DNA of 64,000 bases from Hyphomicrobiales bacterium (lineage in GTDB: Bacteria; Pseudomonadota; Alphaproteobacteria; Rhizobiales; Rhizobiaceae): the NCBI GenBank assembly GCA_900473185.1, contig UCKU01000002.1, forward strand, positions 269,524 to 333,523, given 5' to 3'. Made by a program: the position numbers and the translations under genes. The notes under the pieces are model-generated. The model was given only the letters and a program-made list of their open reading frames with translations, made no database searches and was not told the origin of the DNA. Within the stretch, counting starts at the first letter, position 1. The number at the start of each line of letters is the position of its first letter. Positions 1 through 8,910 of this stretch are shown here, in pieces.

Positions 1-12
1 CATTTCAGCCAT
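1..12 (-). CDS. rho: Transcription termination factor Rho, first four codons only
   Basis: Read on the minus strand, the first 12 bases give ATG GCT GAA ATG (M-A-E-M). This is the usual N-terminus of rhizobial Rho, and rho is the expected neighbour beyond hemJ near the alphaproteobacterial origin. Rho is the hexameric RNA-dependent ATPase that ends transcription at unstructured C-rich RNA. Only the start is inside the window, so the call rests on these four residues plus gene order. Confidence 0.6.
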
Positions 13-210
13 GAAGTGACCAATACTCGTTATTTTATAAGGGGAAAGGCGATGTTGGGTCGTATTCGGTACTGCGAAAGGGGCTCGCAGGCGACTGAAC
101 TCTACACACATGCCACGAAGATGAGATGGCCGGAAAATAGCGAGTCGGAACCCGACCCGCAAGGGGGCTGCTTAAAATGACTGAAATTTAACCTCAGCAA
201 CCCCTGGGCT
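13..210 (-). other. Intergenic region: probable rho leader and hemJ 3' flank
   Basis: This 198-base stretch lies between the hemJ stop and the rho start, with both genes on minus. It probably carries the rho promoter and leader. One small hairpin is visible (GTCGG 144-148 with CCGAC 152-156), but no clear terminator with a T-run after hemJ, so hemJ transcripts may run on into rho. No coding potential was recognised. Confidence 0.4.
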
Positions 211-747
211 TCAAAAAGGCTTCACCACCACCAGGATAACGATGAGGATCATCAGTGCCGTTGGCGCCTCGTTCATGAAGCGCCAGTAACGTGCCGAGCG
301 ACGGTTTTCATCCCGTTCGAACGCCCGCACAGCTCTGCTGAAAAAGACATGGACGATTGTCAGGAGAACAACCAACCCAATCTTCGCATGTAGCCAGCCG
401 CCGTGGAAACCATAGACCGACCAGGCGAGATAAAGACCGAGAATCCAGGTCAGCATCATCGCCGGGTTCATGATGATCTTGAGCAGCCGCCGCTCCATCA
501 CCTTGAAGGTCTCGGATTGAACCGAACCAGGTTCTGCATCCGTGTGGTAGATGAAAAGACGGGGCATGTAGAAAAGCCCGGCCATCCACGAGATCACGGC
601 GATGATGTGAAGGGCCTTGATCCAGAGATAGAGATTATCAGGGTTCCAGACGAAGAGCCCGACAGCCAGAAGAGCGAAGAAGGCCAGCGCAAAATGGGCA
701 CGCCGGCGGGCATAGGCACCCGGCTTTTGATCCTTCTGCTTTTCCAT
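211..747 (-). CDS. hemJ: Protoporphyrinogen IX oxidase HemJ
   Basis: This 178-residue integral membrane protein of the UPF0093/HemJ family oxidises protoporphyrinogen IX to protoporphyrin IX, the penultimate step of haem synthesis. Four to five hydrophobic helices are visible: near residues 18-35, 43-63, 93-112, 120-138 and a C-terminal helix. The conserved LHIIAVISWMAGLFYMPRLF segment carries the family histidine, and the RRLL-K-I-MNPAM segment follows. Start: the ATG at 745-747 overlaps the hemE stop as TGATG, which suggests translational coupling; a GTG one codon upstream is possible. The hemE-hemJ pairing supports the haem role. Confidence 0.9.
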   Translation of the reverse strand: MEKQKDQKPGAYARRRAHFALAFFALLAVGLFVWNPDNLYLWIKALHIIAVISWMAGLFYMPRLFIYHTDAEPGSVQSETFKVMERRLLKIIMNPAMMLTWILGLYLAWSVYGFHGGWLHAKIGLVVLLTIVHVFFSRAVRAFERDENRRSARYWRFMNEAPTALMILIVILVVVKPF

Positions 748-1784
748 CACGCAGCCCCCGTGCCACGCACGCGCTCCACAAGAAGGCGTACATTCTCCGG
801 ATCCGCTTGCGGCGTAATGCCATGACCGAGATTGAAGATCAGCGGTCCATTTCCGAGCACCTGAAGAATATCGTCAATACCTTCCTCCAGTGAACGACCG
901 CCAGCCACGACACGCATTGGATCGAGATTGCCCTGCACTGGTCCGTCTTTCTGCAGCTCGGCCGCAAAGGCAAGTGGGACGGACCAGTCGAGCCCGATCG
1001 CATCTGCTCCGGTCTTCTGCCGGTAAGTCTTGAGCATATAGCCAGCGCCTTTAGCAAAAGCAATGATCCGCGCTTGCGGCCGCCGCGCCCTGATCGAAGC
1101 GATCATGCGCGCCACGGGACGGATTGCGAAAGCTTCAAATTCCCTCTCGCCGAGAACACCGGCCCAGGAATCGAAGATTTGCACCGCATCAGCGCCAGCA
1201 TCGATCTGCGCCACGAGATAGTCGGCAGAGACATCCGCAAGCAGCATCAGCAGATGTTCGAAAGCGCGCGGATGCCTGTAGGCGAAGAGGCGGGCGGGCG
1301 CCTGATCCGGCGTGCCGTGACCGGCAATCATATAGGTCGCAACCGTCCAGGGCGCGCCGCAGAAGCCAAGGAGCGTTGTCTCAGTGGGCAGCTCATTCCT
1401 CAAGCGCTTCACCGTCTCCAGGACTGGCTGCAGGTAATCGACAACGCTTTCTCCATCCAGGCCGGCGATACCCGCCTCGTCGATCGGATCCATTTCAGGG
1501 CCGTGCCCCTCGGTAAAGCGCACATTGCGCTTCATCGCATCAGGGATGACCAGGATATCGGAAAACAGGATGGCGGCATCAAAGCCATAGCGGCGTATCG
1601 GCTGAAGCGTGACCTCGACGGCATGATCAGGCGAATAACAGAGATCGAGGAAACTTCCCGCCTTCGCGCGCGTTTCCCTGTACTCGGGTAGATAGCGACC
1701 CGCCTGCCTCATCAGCCATAGGGGTGGGGGCGTCAGGGTCTCGCCATCAAGAACCCGCATAATTTTCCGGCGCGTTTCGCTCAA
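747..1784 (-). CDS. hemE: Uroporphyrinogen decarboxylase
   Basis: HemE removes the four acetate carboxyl groups of uroporphyrinogen III to give coproporphyrinogen III in the cytoplasm. The 345-residue product has the family N-terminal signature [17 protein letters not shown] near residues 22-38, the [11 protein letters not shown] segment and the [14 protein letters not shown] substrate-binding segment. The chosen start is TTG at 1782-1784, which has GGAAG a few bases upstream on the minus strand. An ATG eight codons in (1758-1760) is the alternative. The gene reads away from the adjacent putative origin, the classic hemE-oriC arrangement of alphaproteobacteria. Confidence 0.95.
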   Translation of the reverse strand: MSETRRKIMRVLDGETLTPPPLWLMRQAGRYLPEYRETRAKAGSFLDLCYSPDHAVEVTLQPIRRYGFDAAILFSDILVIPDAMKRNVRFTEGHGPEMDPIDEAGIAGLDGESVVDYLQPVLETVKRLRNELPTETTLLGFCGAPWTVATYMIAGHGTPDQAPARLFAYRHPRAFEHLLMLLADVSADYLVAQIDAGADAVQIFDSWAGVLGEREFEAFAIRPVARMIASIRARRPQARIIAFAKGAGYMLKTYRQKTGADAIGLDWSVPLAFAAELQKDGPVQGNLDPMRVVAGGRSLEEGIDDILQVLGNGPLIFNLGHGITPQADPENVRLLVERVRGTGAA

Positions 1785-2003
1785 GCGCTTCTTCCCTATA
1801 AAAATACAAAGATATTTTAAAAGGTTTCTATTTCTTAGAGTCGGTGTCTATCAAGGATTAAAATCCATCCACTGATAGCGCGATTTGTCACGCAGGCTGG
1901 GTTAGCGGGAACCGAGATTCGTATATTTGCGCTTAAAGCGGTAGGAAATTCGAATCCCGCAGAGATTCCAGTAGCTTCCAGGAATTCATTTTGTCGCCGC
2001 TCT

Positions 2004-2012
2004 TGTGGATAA
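2004..2012 (-). other. DnaA box 1
   Basis: TGTGGATAA, the exact reverse complement of the consensus TTATCCACA, inside the hemE-flanking intergenic region. Confidence 0.8.
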
Positions 2013-2092
2013 GCTGTGCATCGTTTTTGGAAGCATGACCACAGTCCCCACACTCCACAGGCACTTTTGAAACGATCTCCGAAAGTTCCGGA

Positions 2093-2101
2093 TGTGGATA
2101 A
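2093..2101 (-). other. DnaA box 2
   Basis: A second exact TGTGGATAA, 89 bases from the first and in the same orientation. Other TCCAC-containing stretches in the region match the consensus only weakly. Confidence 0.8.
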
Positions 2102-2186
2102 GGAGGCATGTTTTCCCTTGCCTCGATCCCGGCCAGGCCATTAGCTCTTCGCTGTCCAGTCTTTTCAACAGGCAGCGGAAAATAGC

Positions 2187-3008
2187 GTGGAGAACAGAAC
2201 GAACTTCTTCCATCTGCATCTGATTTCTGACTCGACCGGGGAGACTCTGATCTCTGCCGGCCGTGCCGCGTCGGCGCAGTTCAAGTCTTCTCAGCCGATC
2301 GAACACGTCTATCCGCTGATCAGAAACCGTAAGCAGCTGATGCCGGTGCTTCAGGCGATCGACAGTGAACCTGGCATTGTTCTCTACACGATCGTCGATC
2401 CGGAGCTTGCCAGCATCATTGATGAACGCTGCGCAGAAATGGGCGTGGCCTCGGTCAATGTTCTGGAACCGGTTATCGGCGCATTCCAGATCTATCTCGG
2501 CGCTCCCTCCAGAAGGCGGGTCGGCGCTCAGCACGTGATGAATGCCGGCTACTTCGCGCGTATCGAAGCGCTGAATTTCACGATGGATCATGACGACGGC
2601 CAGATGCCGGAGGATTATAATGAGGCCGATGTCGTCATCGTCGGCATCAGCCGTACGTCGAAGACGCCGACCAGCATCTATCTCGCAAACCGTGGCATCA
2701 AGACCGCGAATATCCCGATCGTCTATGGCGTGCCCTTGCCCGAGGCTTTGGCGGCCGCGACCAAGCCGCTGATCGTCTGCCTCATCGCCACCACGGATCG
2801 GATTTCTCAAGTCCGCGAAAATCGTCTGCTCGGATCGACGCCGGGTTTCGACCAGGAACACTATACCGACCGTGCAGCAATCTCAGAGGAGCTGAAATAT
2901 GCGCGCTCTCTTTGTGCCCGCCATAACTGGCCCATGATTGACGTCACCCGGCGCTCGATCGAGGAAACGGCAGCGGCGATCGTTGCCCTGCGGCCGAAGC
3001 TGCGTTAA
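2187..3008 (+). CDS. Pyruvate, phosphate dikinase regulatory protein (PPSR/RP1 family)
   Basis: The 273-residue DUF299/PPSR-family enzyme is a bifunctional ADP-dependent kinase and Pi-dependent pyrophosphorylase. It switches pyruvate phosphate dikinase or PEP synthase off and on by phosphorylating an active-site threonine. The opening [12 protein letters not shown] and the P-loop-like [11 protein letters not shown] segment near residues 153-163 are the family hallmarks. The start is GTG at 2187, followed by [11 protein letters not shown], which matches the rhizobial N-terminus. It is the first gene right of the putative origin. Whether the target is PPDK or PEP synthase cannot be read from this protein alone; PPDK is the rhizobial expectation. 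Confidence 0.88.
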   Translation: MENRTNFFHLHLISDSTGETLISAGRAASAQFKSSQPIEHVYPLIRNRKQLMPVLQAIDSEPGIVLYTIVDPELASIIDERCAEMGVASVNVLEPVIGAFQIYLGAPSRRRVGAQHVMNAGYFARIEALNFTMDHDDGQMPEDYNEADVVIVGISRTSKTPTSIYLANRGIKTANIPIVYGVPLPEALAAATKPLIVCLIATTDRISQVRENRLLGSTPGFDQEHYTDRAAISEELKYARSLCARHNWPMIDVTRRSIEETAAAIVALRPKLR

Positions 3009-3043
3009 GCGCTGAACAACTGAATCGCTCCCGAGGACCTGGG

Positions 3044-3643
3044 ATGACACCAAAGCTCGTTCTCGCATCGTCGAGCCCATTCCGGCGGATGCTGATGGAA
3101 AATGCCGGTCTGGCCTTTGAAGCGCATGCCGCTCACATCGATGAACGAGCAATCGAGGAGCCTCTCGAAAAATCGGGCGCCACGCCCGATCAGGTAGCGC
3201 TCGTTCTTGCCGAAGCGAAGGCGGATGAGGTCAGCGGGCGCTTCGGCGGTGCACTCGTCATCGGCTCGGATCAGACGATGTCGCTCGGGGCTCAGGTCTT
3301 TCACAAGCCCAAGGATATGTCGGATGCAGCCAATCATCTGAGCATGCTTGGCGGCAGAACACACCGCTTGAACAGCGCGATCGCCATTGTCAGAGATGGC
3401 GAGGTTCTATGGCAGCATGTTGCGCATGCGGAACTGAAGATGCGTCCGCTGACCGACGATTTTATTGCGCGCCATCTCAAGCGCGTAGGACCAAAGGCTC
3501 TGGCAAGCGTCGGCGCCTATCAGCTTGAGGGGGAAGGGATCCAGCTGTTCGAGAAGATCGACGGAGATTATTTCACGATCCTCGGTCTGCCGATGTTGCC
3601 CCTCCTTGCAAAACTCCGGGAATTGGATGCGATCGATGGATGA
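3044..3643 (+). CDS. maf: Maf-family nucleotide pyrophosphatase
   Basis: Maf/YhdE-YceF family proteins hydrolyse non-canonical or ordinary nucleoside triphosphates (dTTP, UTP, m7GTP) to monophosphates. The 199-residue product begins with the family phosphate-binding motif, here [12 protein letters not shown], in which a phenylalanine sits between SP and RR. It also has the catalytic-region GSDQTMSLG and the [27 protein letters not shown] stretch near residues 160-186. The ATG at 3044 has GAGG upstream. The 3' end overlaps the aroE start by 8 bases. The substrate subgroup (YhdE or YceF type) cannot be fixed here. Confidence 0.88.
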   Translation: MTPKLVLASSSPFRRMLMENAGLAFEAHAAHIDERAIEEPLEKSGATPDQVALVLAEAKADEVSGRFGGALVIGSDQTMSLGAQVFHKPKDMSDAANHLSMLGGRTHRLNSAIAIVRDGEVLWQHVAHAELKMRPLTDDFIARHLKRVGPKALASVGAYQLEGEGIQLFEKIDGDYFTILGLPMLPLLAKLRELDAIDG

Positions 3644-4493
3644 TTCACGTGAAACACATGGACCGAAGGCGTTTGTCACGGGCTTTCCCGTCAGGCATTC
3701 GCGCTCACCATTGATCCACGGCTACTGGCTGAAGACGCTCGATCTGCCCGGCAGCTATCGAGCGCATGAGGTTGCCCCGGAAGGTTTTGCAGATTTCATC
3801 ACCTCGTTAAGGAACGGCAGCGCCGGTTTCGTTGGCGGCAATGTCACGATTCCGCATAAGGAGATGGCGTTCAAACTGGCCGACCAACCGGACGAGCTTT
3901 CGGAAGAACTCGGCGCATCAAATACGCTGTGGCTGGGGGACGGAAAACTTCTTGCGACCAACACGGACGGCCGCGGCTTTACCGCCAATCTCGATGAACG
4001 CCATCCCGGATGGGACCGGCATGATCGGGTCGTCATCTTCGGCGCTGGCGGTGCAAGCCGCGCTGTCATTCAGGCGGTCCGCGACCGTGGCTTCAAAGAA
4101 ATCCACGTCGTCAACCGCACAGTCGAGCGGGCGCGGGAACTGGCCGACCGCTTCGGCCCGAAGGTCCATGGTCATCCGACCGCCGCACTCGCCGAAGTAA
4201 TGACAGGGGCGGGGCTGTTCATCAACACCACCTCTCTCGGAATGGACGGAGAGGCGGCACCCGCCATCGATTTCTCACCAATGCTTTCGGACGCAGTCGT
4301 CACCGATATTGTCTATGTGCCGCTGAAAACACCGATCCTCGCACAGGCAGAGGAACAAGGTTTTGCCATCGTCGATGGCCTCGGTATGCTCCTGCACCAG
4401 GCGGTTCCGGGATTTGAAAAATGGTTCGGCATGCGGCCTGTCGTTGATGAAGCGCTGCGCGCACTGATAATAGCGGATATGGAAAAACACTGA
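3636..4493 (+). CDS. aroE: Shikimate dehydrogenase
   Basis: AroE reduces 3-dehydroshikimate to shikimate with NADPH, the fourth step toward aromatic amino acids. The 285-residue product shows the shikimate-binding SRS (residues 22-24), the catalytic lysine K75 in NVTIPHKE, the NTD at 109-111, and the NADP-binding GAGGASRAV followed by NRTVERA. The start is the ATG at 3636 inside the end of maf (8-base overlap). The longer open frame begins upstream within maf and lacks family sequence. It is coupled to coaE by a 1-base overlap. Confidence 0.95.
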   Translation: MDDSRETHGPKAFVTGFPVRHSRSPLIHGYWLKTLDLPGSYRAHEVAPEGFADFITSLRNGSAGFVGGNVTIPHKEMAFKLADQPDELSEELGASNTLWLGDGKLLATNTDGRGFTANLDERHPGWDRHDRVVIFGAGGASRAVIQAVRDRGFKEIHVVNRTVERARELADRFGPKVHGHPTAALAEVMTGAGLFINTTSLGMDGEAAPAIDFSPMLSDAVVTDIVYVPLKTPILAQAEEQGFAIVDGLGMLLHQAVPGFEKWFGMRPVVDEALRALIIADMEKH

Positions 4494-5104
4494 TGCTGAA
4501 GATCGGCCTCACCGGCTCCATCGGAATGGGCAAGTCGACGGCGGCGAAGCTCTTTGCCGAAGCCGGTATCGCGGTCAACGATTCAGACGCTGTCGTGCAC
4601 GATCTCTATGCGGGCGAAGCGGCACCTCTGGTCGACGCGGCTTTCCCTGGCACGATGAAGAACGGAGCCGTCGATCGCCAGGAACTTGCCAGGCAACTCG
4701 CTCGAGATCCAGCTGGCTTCAAGCGGCTCGAACAGATTGTTCATCCCCTGGTGCGCAAGCGGGAGAGTGAATTCCTGGCACGGCAGGAGGCCGCGGGAGC
4801 AGATATGGTCCTGCTCGACATTCCCCTCCTTTTCGAAACCGACGCCGATCAGAGGGTGGATGTTATTGTCGTCGTCAGCGCCGATCCACAGATTCAGCGG
4901 GAGAGGGTGCTTGCGCGCCCGAACATGACGGAAGAAAAATTCAATATGATTCTCTCCCGCCAGATATCAGATACGGAAAAACGCCGTCGGGCCGACTACA
5001 TCGTGGATAGCAGCCACAGCATCGAGACGACGAGAGAACAGGTGGCAGATATCGTCGCCGACTTGAAGAAGCGGATAGCGAAGGAAGAAGTCCCACATGC
5101 GTGA
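4493..5104 (+). CDS. coaE: Dephospho-CoA kinase
   Basis: CoaE catalyses the last step of coenzyme A synthesis, the ATP-dependent 3'-phosphorylation of dephospho-CoA. The 203-residue protein has a P-loop GSIGMGKST at 8-16, the DSDAVVHDLY substrate segment and VLLDIPLLFE near residues 104-113. Its ATG overlaps the aroE stop (TGATG), and its 3' end overlaps dnaQ by 8 bases, so it sits in a tightly coupled run. Confidence 0.95.
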   Translation: MLKIGLTGSIGMGKSTAAKLFAEAGIAVNDSDAVVHDLYAGEAAPLVDAAFPGTMKNGAVDRQELARQLARDPAGFKRLEQIVHPLVRKRESEFLARQEAAGADMVLLDIPLLFETDADQRVDVIVVVSADPQIQRERVLARPNMTEEKFNMILSRQISDTEKRRRADYIVDSSHSIETTREQVADIVADLKKRIAKEEVPHA

Positions 5105-5813
5105 GATCATTTTCGATACGGAAACCACCGGCCTCGACAACCGCATGGACCGCATCATCGAAATCGGTGGCATCGAACTCTTCAATCATTTTCCGACAGG
5201 AAAGACGCTCCACCTCTTCGTCAATCCGGGTGATCAGAAGGTTCATCCCGATGCGCTCGCCGTCCACGGCATCACCGACGAATTCCTGAAGGATAAGCCG
5301 CCTTTTGCCGATGTCTTCGAGCAGATTCTGGAATTCTTCGGCGACGGCAAGTGGATTGCCCACAACGCCACTTTCGACATGGGCTTTGTGAATGCCGAGC
5401 TTGCCCGGCTCGGCGTGCCGCCGATCCTGCCGGATCGCGTCGTCGACACGCTCTCGCTTGCCCGCCGCAAGCATCCAATGGGACCGAACTCGCTCGATGC
5501 TCTCTGCCGCCGTTATGGCATCGACAACTCGCACCGTACCAAACACGGCGCTCTCCTCGACTCCGAACTTCTCGCCGAAGTCTATATCGAGATGATCGGC
5601 GGCCGGCAGGCTGCACTGGGGCTCGGCGTCGCGGGATCTGCGAGCCAGAACAAGAGCGATGCCGAGGTGGAAGAAGTCGTGGTCGCTGCCATCATGGAGA
5701 GGCCGCGGCCGCTGGCGCCGCGATTGAGCGAAACGGAAGTCGAAGCACATGACGCTCTAATCACCAAGCTTGGTCAAAAGGCCGTCTGGTCGAAATACGA
5801 TCGGCTCAACTGA
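5097..5813 (+). CDS. dnaQ: DNA polymerase III epsilon subunit (3'-5' proofreading exonuclease)
   Basis: DnaQ is the proofreading DEDDh exonuclease of the replicative polymerase. All motifs are present in the 238 residues: ExoI D7 and E9 in FDTETTG, ExoII D94 in HNATFD, and ExoIII H150 and D155 in KHGALLDSELL. The C-terminal tail (about 175-238) would hold the alpha-subunit contact. The start overlaps coaE. A strong hairpin follows the stop. Confidence 0.95.
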   Translation: MREIIFDTETTGLDNRMDRIIEIGGIELFNHFPTGKTLHLFVNPGDQKVHPDALAVHGITDEFLKDKPPFADVFEQILEFFGDGKWIAHNATFDMGFVNAELARLGVPPILPDRVVDTLSLARRKHPMGPNSLDALCRRYGIDNSHRTKHGALLDSELLAEVYIEMIGGRQAALGLGVAGSASQNKSDAEVEEVVVAAIMERPRPLAPRLSETEVEAHDALITKLGQKAVWSKYDRLN

Positions 5814-5819
5814 AAATAA

Positions 5820-5846
5820 AAATGCCCGGGTTTTGCCCGGGCATTT
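5820..5846. terminator. Bidirectional rho-independent terminator between dnaQ and secB
   Basis: Perfect stem AATGCCCGGG (5821-5830) with CCCGGGCATT (5836-5845), extended by A5820/T5846, loop TTTTG. It is flanked by A-rich sequence on the left and lies between convergent genes, so it can serve both. Confidence 0.8.
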
Positions 5847-5871
5847 GAATTTGAGAGCCTGTAAAACCGGC

Positions 5872-6354
5872 TTAGTTCGGAACGGCCTGAACCTTGGAAC
5901 GGGCCTGTTCTTCGGCGACGCGCTGTGCGAACATCTGTGCGAAATCGATCGGGTCGATCATCAGCGGCGGGAAGCCGCCATTGCGCGTGACGTCGGCAAT
6001 GATCTGACGGGCAAACGGGAAGAGCATACGCGGGCACTCGATGAAGAGAACCGGCAGCATGTGCTCCTGCGGGAAGCCGGCAACGCGGAAGACGCCGCCA
6101 TAGACGAGCTCGGTGTGGAAGACTGTCTTGTCGCCTTCCTTGGCTTCAGCGATCAGTGAAAGCACGACATCGAAATCCGTTTCGGAGAGCGGATTGGCAT
6201 TGACGTTTACATTGATGTTGATCGCCGGTGCCTTGTCGCGGGCCTGAAGCGAGCGCGGTGCGCCCGGGTTTTCGAAGGAAAGATCCTTGACGTACTGGGC
6301 AAGGATCGAAAGGGTCGGGCTCGCTGCGCCGTTGCTGCTGTTATCGTCTGCCAT
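5872..6354 (-). CDS. secB: Protein-export chaperone SecB
   Basis: SecB is the tetrameric cytosolic chaperone that keeps presecretory proteins unfolded and delivers them to SecA. The 160-residue product has the core [17 protein letters not shown], the beta-sheet stretch [10 protein letters not shown] and the family segment [17 protein letters not shown]. The chosen ATG at 6352-6354 has GAGGAAA about 8 bases upstream. An in-frame ATG seven codons earlier would place that site inside the gene. The convergent terminator with dnaQ follows. Confidence 0.95.
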   Translation of the reverse strand: MADDNSSNGAASPTLSILAQYVKDLSFENPGAPRSLQARDKAPAININVNVNANPLSETDFDVVLSLIAEAKEGDKTVFHTELVYGGVFRVAGFPQEHMLPVLFIECPRMLFPFARQIIADVTRNGGFPPLMIDPIDFAQMFAQRVAEEQARSKVQAVPN

Positions 6355-6452
6355 GGGATTTTCCTCGAGGGGCATTGAATGGTGCCGCCATCTAACATTT
6401 CGGGGATAGGCTTACAACCCTGGGCCTCCGGCGCAGTTAATGCGCCGCCGCA

Positions 6453-6971
6453 TCAGTCTCCGAGCTGTTTGCCGGACCAGGGTGACTTGCCGTTCGGTTC
6501 CCGATGATAGTCCTCTTCATCGAGATCGACCACCTTTGAATCGCCCGACTTGCCTGGCCGGCCTCGAAAATCCGAACGCGAAGAAGCCGAGAAACCCTCG
6601 CCGCTGGTGCCAACGACAACGAAACGCTTTGCGATCGAGCGCCAGAGCAGATTGCGAACCTGCGGGATAAGAAGCAGGATCGCCAGTATATCGGACAGAA
6701 AGCCCGGGATGATGAAGAGCAGCGAGGCGATGACAGTCATCGCCGGATTGAGCAGTTCCCGCCCGGGCATGGTGCCACTGCGCCCTTCGGCGGACATGCG
6801 GCGCAGGATGCCAATACCCTGCCGGCGCAAGAGGAAGGAACCGACGACAAAGCCTAGCACGACAAGCGCCAGCGTCGCGGCAAGTCCGATTGCGCGGCCG
6901 ACAATTACGAAGCCAGCGATCTCGGCAAGCGGCAGAAGCAGCACGAAAACCGGCAGCATGGAAAAACGCAT
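6453..6971 (-). CDS. fxsA: FxsA-family membrane protein
   Basis: This 172-residue inner-membrane protein of the FxsA/YjeG family has three or four helices: MLPVFVLLLPLAEIAGFVIVG near the start, a second around 28-50, and a pair around 85-115 (TVIASLLFIIPGFLSDILAILLLIPQ), then a polar cytoplasmic tail. E. coli FxsA overproduction relieves phage T7 exclusion; its native role is unclear. Start chosen at the MRFSMLPVF methionine, behind a GGGGTAAAGAG stretch. It is divergent from timA. Confidence 0.85.
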   Translation of the reverse strand: MRFSMLPVFVLLLPLAEIAGFVIVGRAIGLAATLALVVLGFVVGSFLLRRQGIGILRRMSAEGRSGTMPGRELLNPAMTVIASLLFIIPGFLSDILAILLLIPQVRNLLWRSIAKRFVVVGTSGEGFSASSRSDFRGRPGKSGDSKVVDLDEEDYHREPNGKSPWSGKQLGD

Positions 6972-7041
6972 CTCTTTACCCCGAGTGGCTCGGGCTCCTC
7001 TTGGCACTGGCGAAGATACCAGCCATGATTTGAATCATTCG

Positions 7042-7056
7042 TATAGCCGGACTATA
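7042..7056. promoter_or_regulatory. Near-palindrome in the fxsA/timA divergent promoter region
   Basis: TATAG (7042-7046) faces CTATA (7052-7056) around a CCGGA centre, between two divergent starts. It may contain -10 elements for one or both genes. No regulator is inferred. Confidence 0.25.
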
Positions 7057-7097
7057 TGGGGGTAGAAATCGGGGATGTTAACAGTGAACGGCAGGAT

Positions 7098-7802
7098 ATG
7101 AGTTCAAACGACTTCATCACATTATTTTTCTTGGTGGCGGCGGTGCTGATTTTCTTTCAGCTTCGATCCGTTCTCGGACGCCGCACGGGAAATGAGAAGC
7201 CGCCGCGTGATCTCTATACGCCACGGGATGCCGTGCAGAACGACAGTGCCGATGCCGGCAAGGTCGTAACCCTGCCGCGGCGCGATGTGAACGGGGAAGA
7301 GGAAGACCGCTTTTCCGCCATCGACGCTTTCGCACCGGCCGGCACGCCGCTGAACGAATCGCTGCGCGCGCTCAACAGAGCCGATCCCTCCTTCGACCCG
7401 AAGGAATTCTTGAATGGCGCCCGTATGGCCTACGAGATGATCGTCATGGCCTTTGCTGATGGTGACCGTAAATCGCTGAAGAACCTTCTCTCCCGAGAAG
7501 TCTATGACGGTTTCGACGCGGCGATCAGCGATCGCGAAAACAAGGGCGAGAAGATGAAGTCCACTTTCGTGGGCATCGACAAGGCTGAAATCACCCATGC
7601 CGAGACCAAGGGCAGCGAGGCGCAGATCACCGTGCGCATCATCAGTCAGCTGATCTCTGCCACCTACGACAAGAGCGACGCGCTGATCGACGGCGATGCC
7701 GAGAATGTCGCGGAGGTCAACGATCTCTGGACGTTCGCTCGCGATACGCGATCGCGCGACCCCAACTGGAAACTCGTCGCGACTGAATCGGAACATGAGT
7801 GA
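7098..7802 (+). CDS. timA: Tim44/TimA-family membrane-anchored protein
   Basis: The 234-residue protein has one N-terminal membrane segment (about residues 5-20, FITLFFLVAAVLIFFQL), a charged linker and a C-terminal Tim44-like domain (about 85-234). The last contains FNGARMAYEMIVMAFADGDRKSLKNLLS-type sequence typical of that fold. Mitochondrial Tim44 tethers Hsp70 to the import channel; bacterial TimA is its alphaproteobacterial relative with poorly known function. The ATG at 7098 follows CAGGAT. Its end overlaps mltA by 8 bases. Confidence 0.85.
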   Translation: MSSNDFITLFFLVAAVLIFFQLRSVLGRRTGNEKPPRDLYTPRDAVQNDSADAGKVVTLPRRDVNGEEEDRFSAIDAFAPAGTPLNESLRALNRADPSFDPKEFLNGARMAYEMIVMAFADGDRKSLKNLLSREVYDGFDAAISDRENKGEKMKSTFVGIDKAEITHAETKGSEAQITVRIISQLISATYDKSDALIDGDAENVAEVNDLWTFARDTRSRDPNWKLVATESEHE

Positions 7803-8910
7803 CGCAGCCGGCTTTGCCCTTCAGGCAGTCAGTTTCGACGCAATAGAAGGCTGGAGGGATGACGATCCCTCCAGCCTTTTTGAAGTCATGGCTACCTGTC
7901 GCCGGCATATTTCCGAAACGAAACCTTATCGTACCGGTTCGCTGGGGCTGAGTTCAGCCGATCTCCTTCCATTGCTGGAGGAAGCAGAGACATTTCGACC
8001 GTCTTCGGCGAAGGAGGCGCGTGCCTTTTTTGAAAAGCACTGTCAGCCATTCCGGATTGTCCGCGCCGACGGCATCAGTGGTTTTGTCACCGCCTTCTAC
8101 GAACCCGAAATCGAAGTTTCCGACAGGCGGGATGCGACCTTCCATTTTCCGGTCTACCGGCGCCCGGATGATCTCATCGACCTTGATGATCAAAATCGTC
8201 CCGTGCAGCTTGACGGCTCCTATGTATTTGGACGCTTGCGTGATGGGTTGATCGACGCCTATCCGGATCGCTGTGACATCGATCGGGGCTATCTTGAGGG
8301 CCGTGGTCTTGAGATCGCCTGGGCGAAATCGAAGGTCGATCTTTTCTTCGTCCATGTGCAGGGTGCTGCCCGTCTGCGCTATCCGGATGGCAGGATCGGC
8401 CGCATCACCTACGCCGCAAAAGCCGGTCATCCATTTTCGGCGATCGGCAGGCTGCTGATCGACCGTGGCGAGATCGACCGCGCGAGAATTTCGATGCAGT
8501 CGGTCCGCGCATGGCTTGCCACCCATCCGGACCAAGTGGACGAAGTCCTCTGGCATAACCGATCCTATATTTTCTTCCGGGAAGCACCGGTGGACAATCC
8601 GAATGCCGGACCGATCGCCGCCGCGAAGGTGCCGCTGCTTGCGGGGCGTTCGCTCGCCGTCGACCGCCTGATCCATACTTTCGGTTTTCCATTCTTCATC
8701 CGCTCCGAAAGCCTCACACATCTTGATGCCGGCAAGCCGTTTCAACGGCTGATGCTGGCGCTGGACACCGGTTCGGCAATCGTCGGTCCCGCGCGCGGCG
8801 ACATTTTCACCGGTTCGGGCCATGCTGCAGGCGAGTTGGCGGGAACGGTACGCAATGATGCCGATTTCGCAATCCTCATCCCCAATGCCGCTGCAGCGAG
8901 GTTCCTCTGA
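7795..8910 (+). CDS. mltA: Membrane-bound lytic murein transglycosylase A family protein
   Basis: MltA cleaves the MurNAc-GlcNAc bond of peptidoglycan with 1,6-anhydro ring formation. The 371-residue product carries the MltA beta-barrel domain (about 85-270, with GFVTAFYEPEIEVS and QGAARLRYPDGR segments) and the C-terminal 3D domain (about 320-345, LDTGSAIVGPARGDIFTGSG), which holds the catalytic aspartate region. The ATG at 7795 overlaps timA by 8 bases. Neither this start nor the longer upstream frame shows a signal peptide or lipobox, unlike E. coli MltA. Confidence 0.85.
   Translation: MSDAAGFALQAVSFDAIEGWRDDDPSSLFEVMATCRRHISETKPYRTGSLGLSSADLLPLLEEAETFRPSSAKEARAFFEKHCQPFRIVRADGISGFVTAFYEPEIEVSDRRDATFHFPVYRRPDDLIDLDDQNRPVQLDGSYVFGRLRDGLIDAYPDRCDIDRGYLEGRGLEIAWAKSKVDLFFVHVQGAARLRYPDGRIGRITYAAKAGHPFSAIGRLLIDRGEIDRARISMQSVRAWLATHPDQVDEVLWHNRSYIFFREAPVDNPNAGPIAAAKVPLLAGRSLAVDRLIHTFGFPFFIRSESLTHLDAGKPFQRLMLALDTGSAIVGPARGDIFTGSGHAAGELAGTVRNDADFAILIPNAAAARFL

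Larger units (their letters stand above)
1785..2186. other. oriC: Putative chromosomal replication origin oriC (hemE-PPDK regulator intergenic)
   Basis: The 402-base gap between divergent hemE and the PPDK regulator has two exact TGTGGATAA DnaA boxes (2004-2012 and 2093-2101, same orientation). It also has an AT-rich tract at about 1797-1835 that could be the unwinding element, and four GANTC sites at 1838, 1916, 1952 and 1964. The experimentally mapped origins of Caulobacter crescentus and Sinorhizobium meliloti lie next to hemE, so position and motifs agree. The region must also hold the hemE and regulator promoters. An ORF on minus crossing this region (1986-2861) is a shadow. Confidence 0.85.

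Noticed and set aside
1986..2861. 291-codon open frame on minus through the origin region and the PPDK regulator
   Set aside because: It would cover both DnaA boxes and lies antisense to a strong PPSR-family match.
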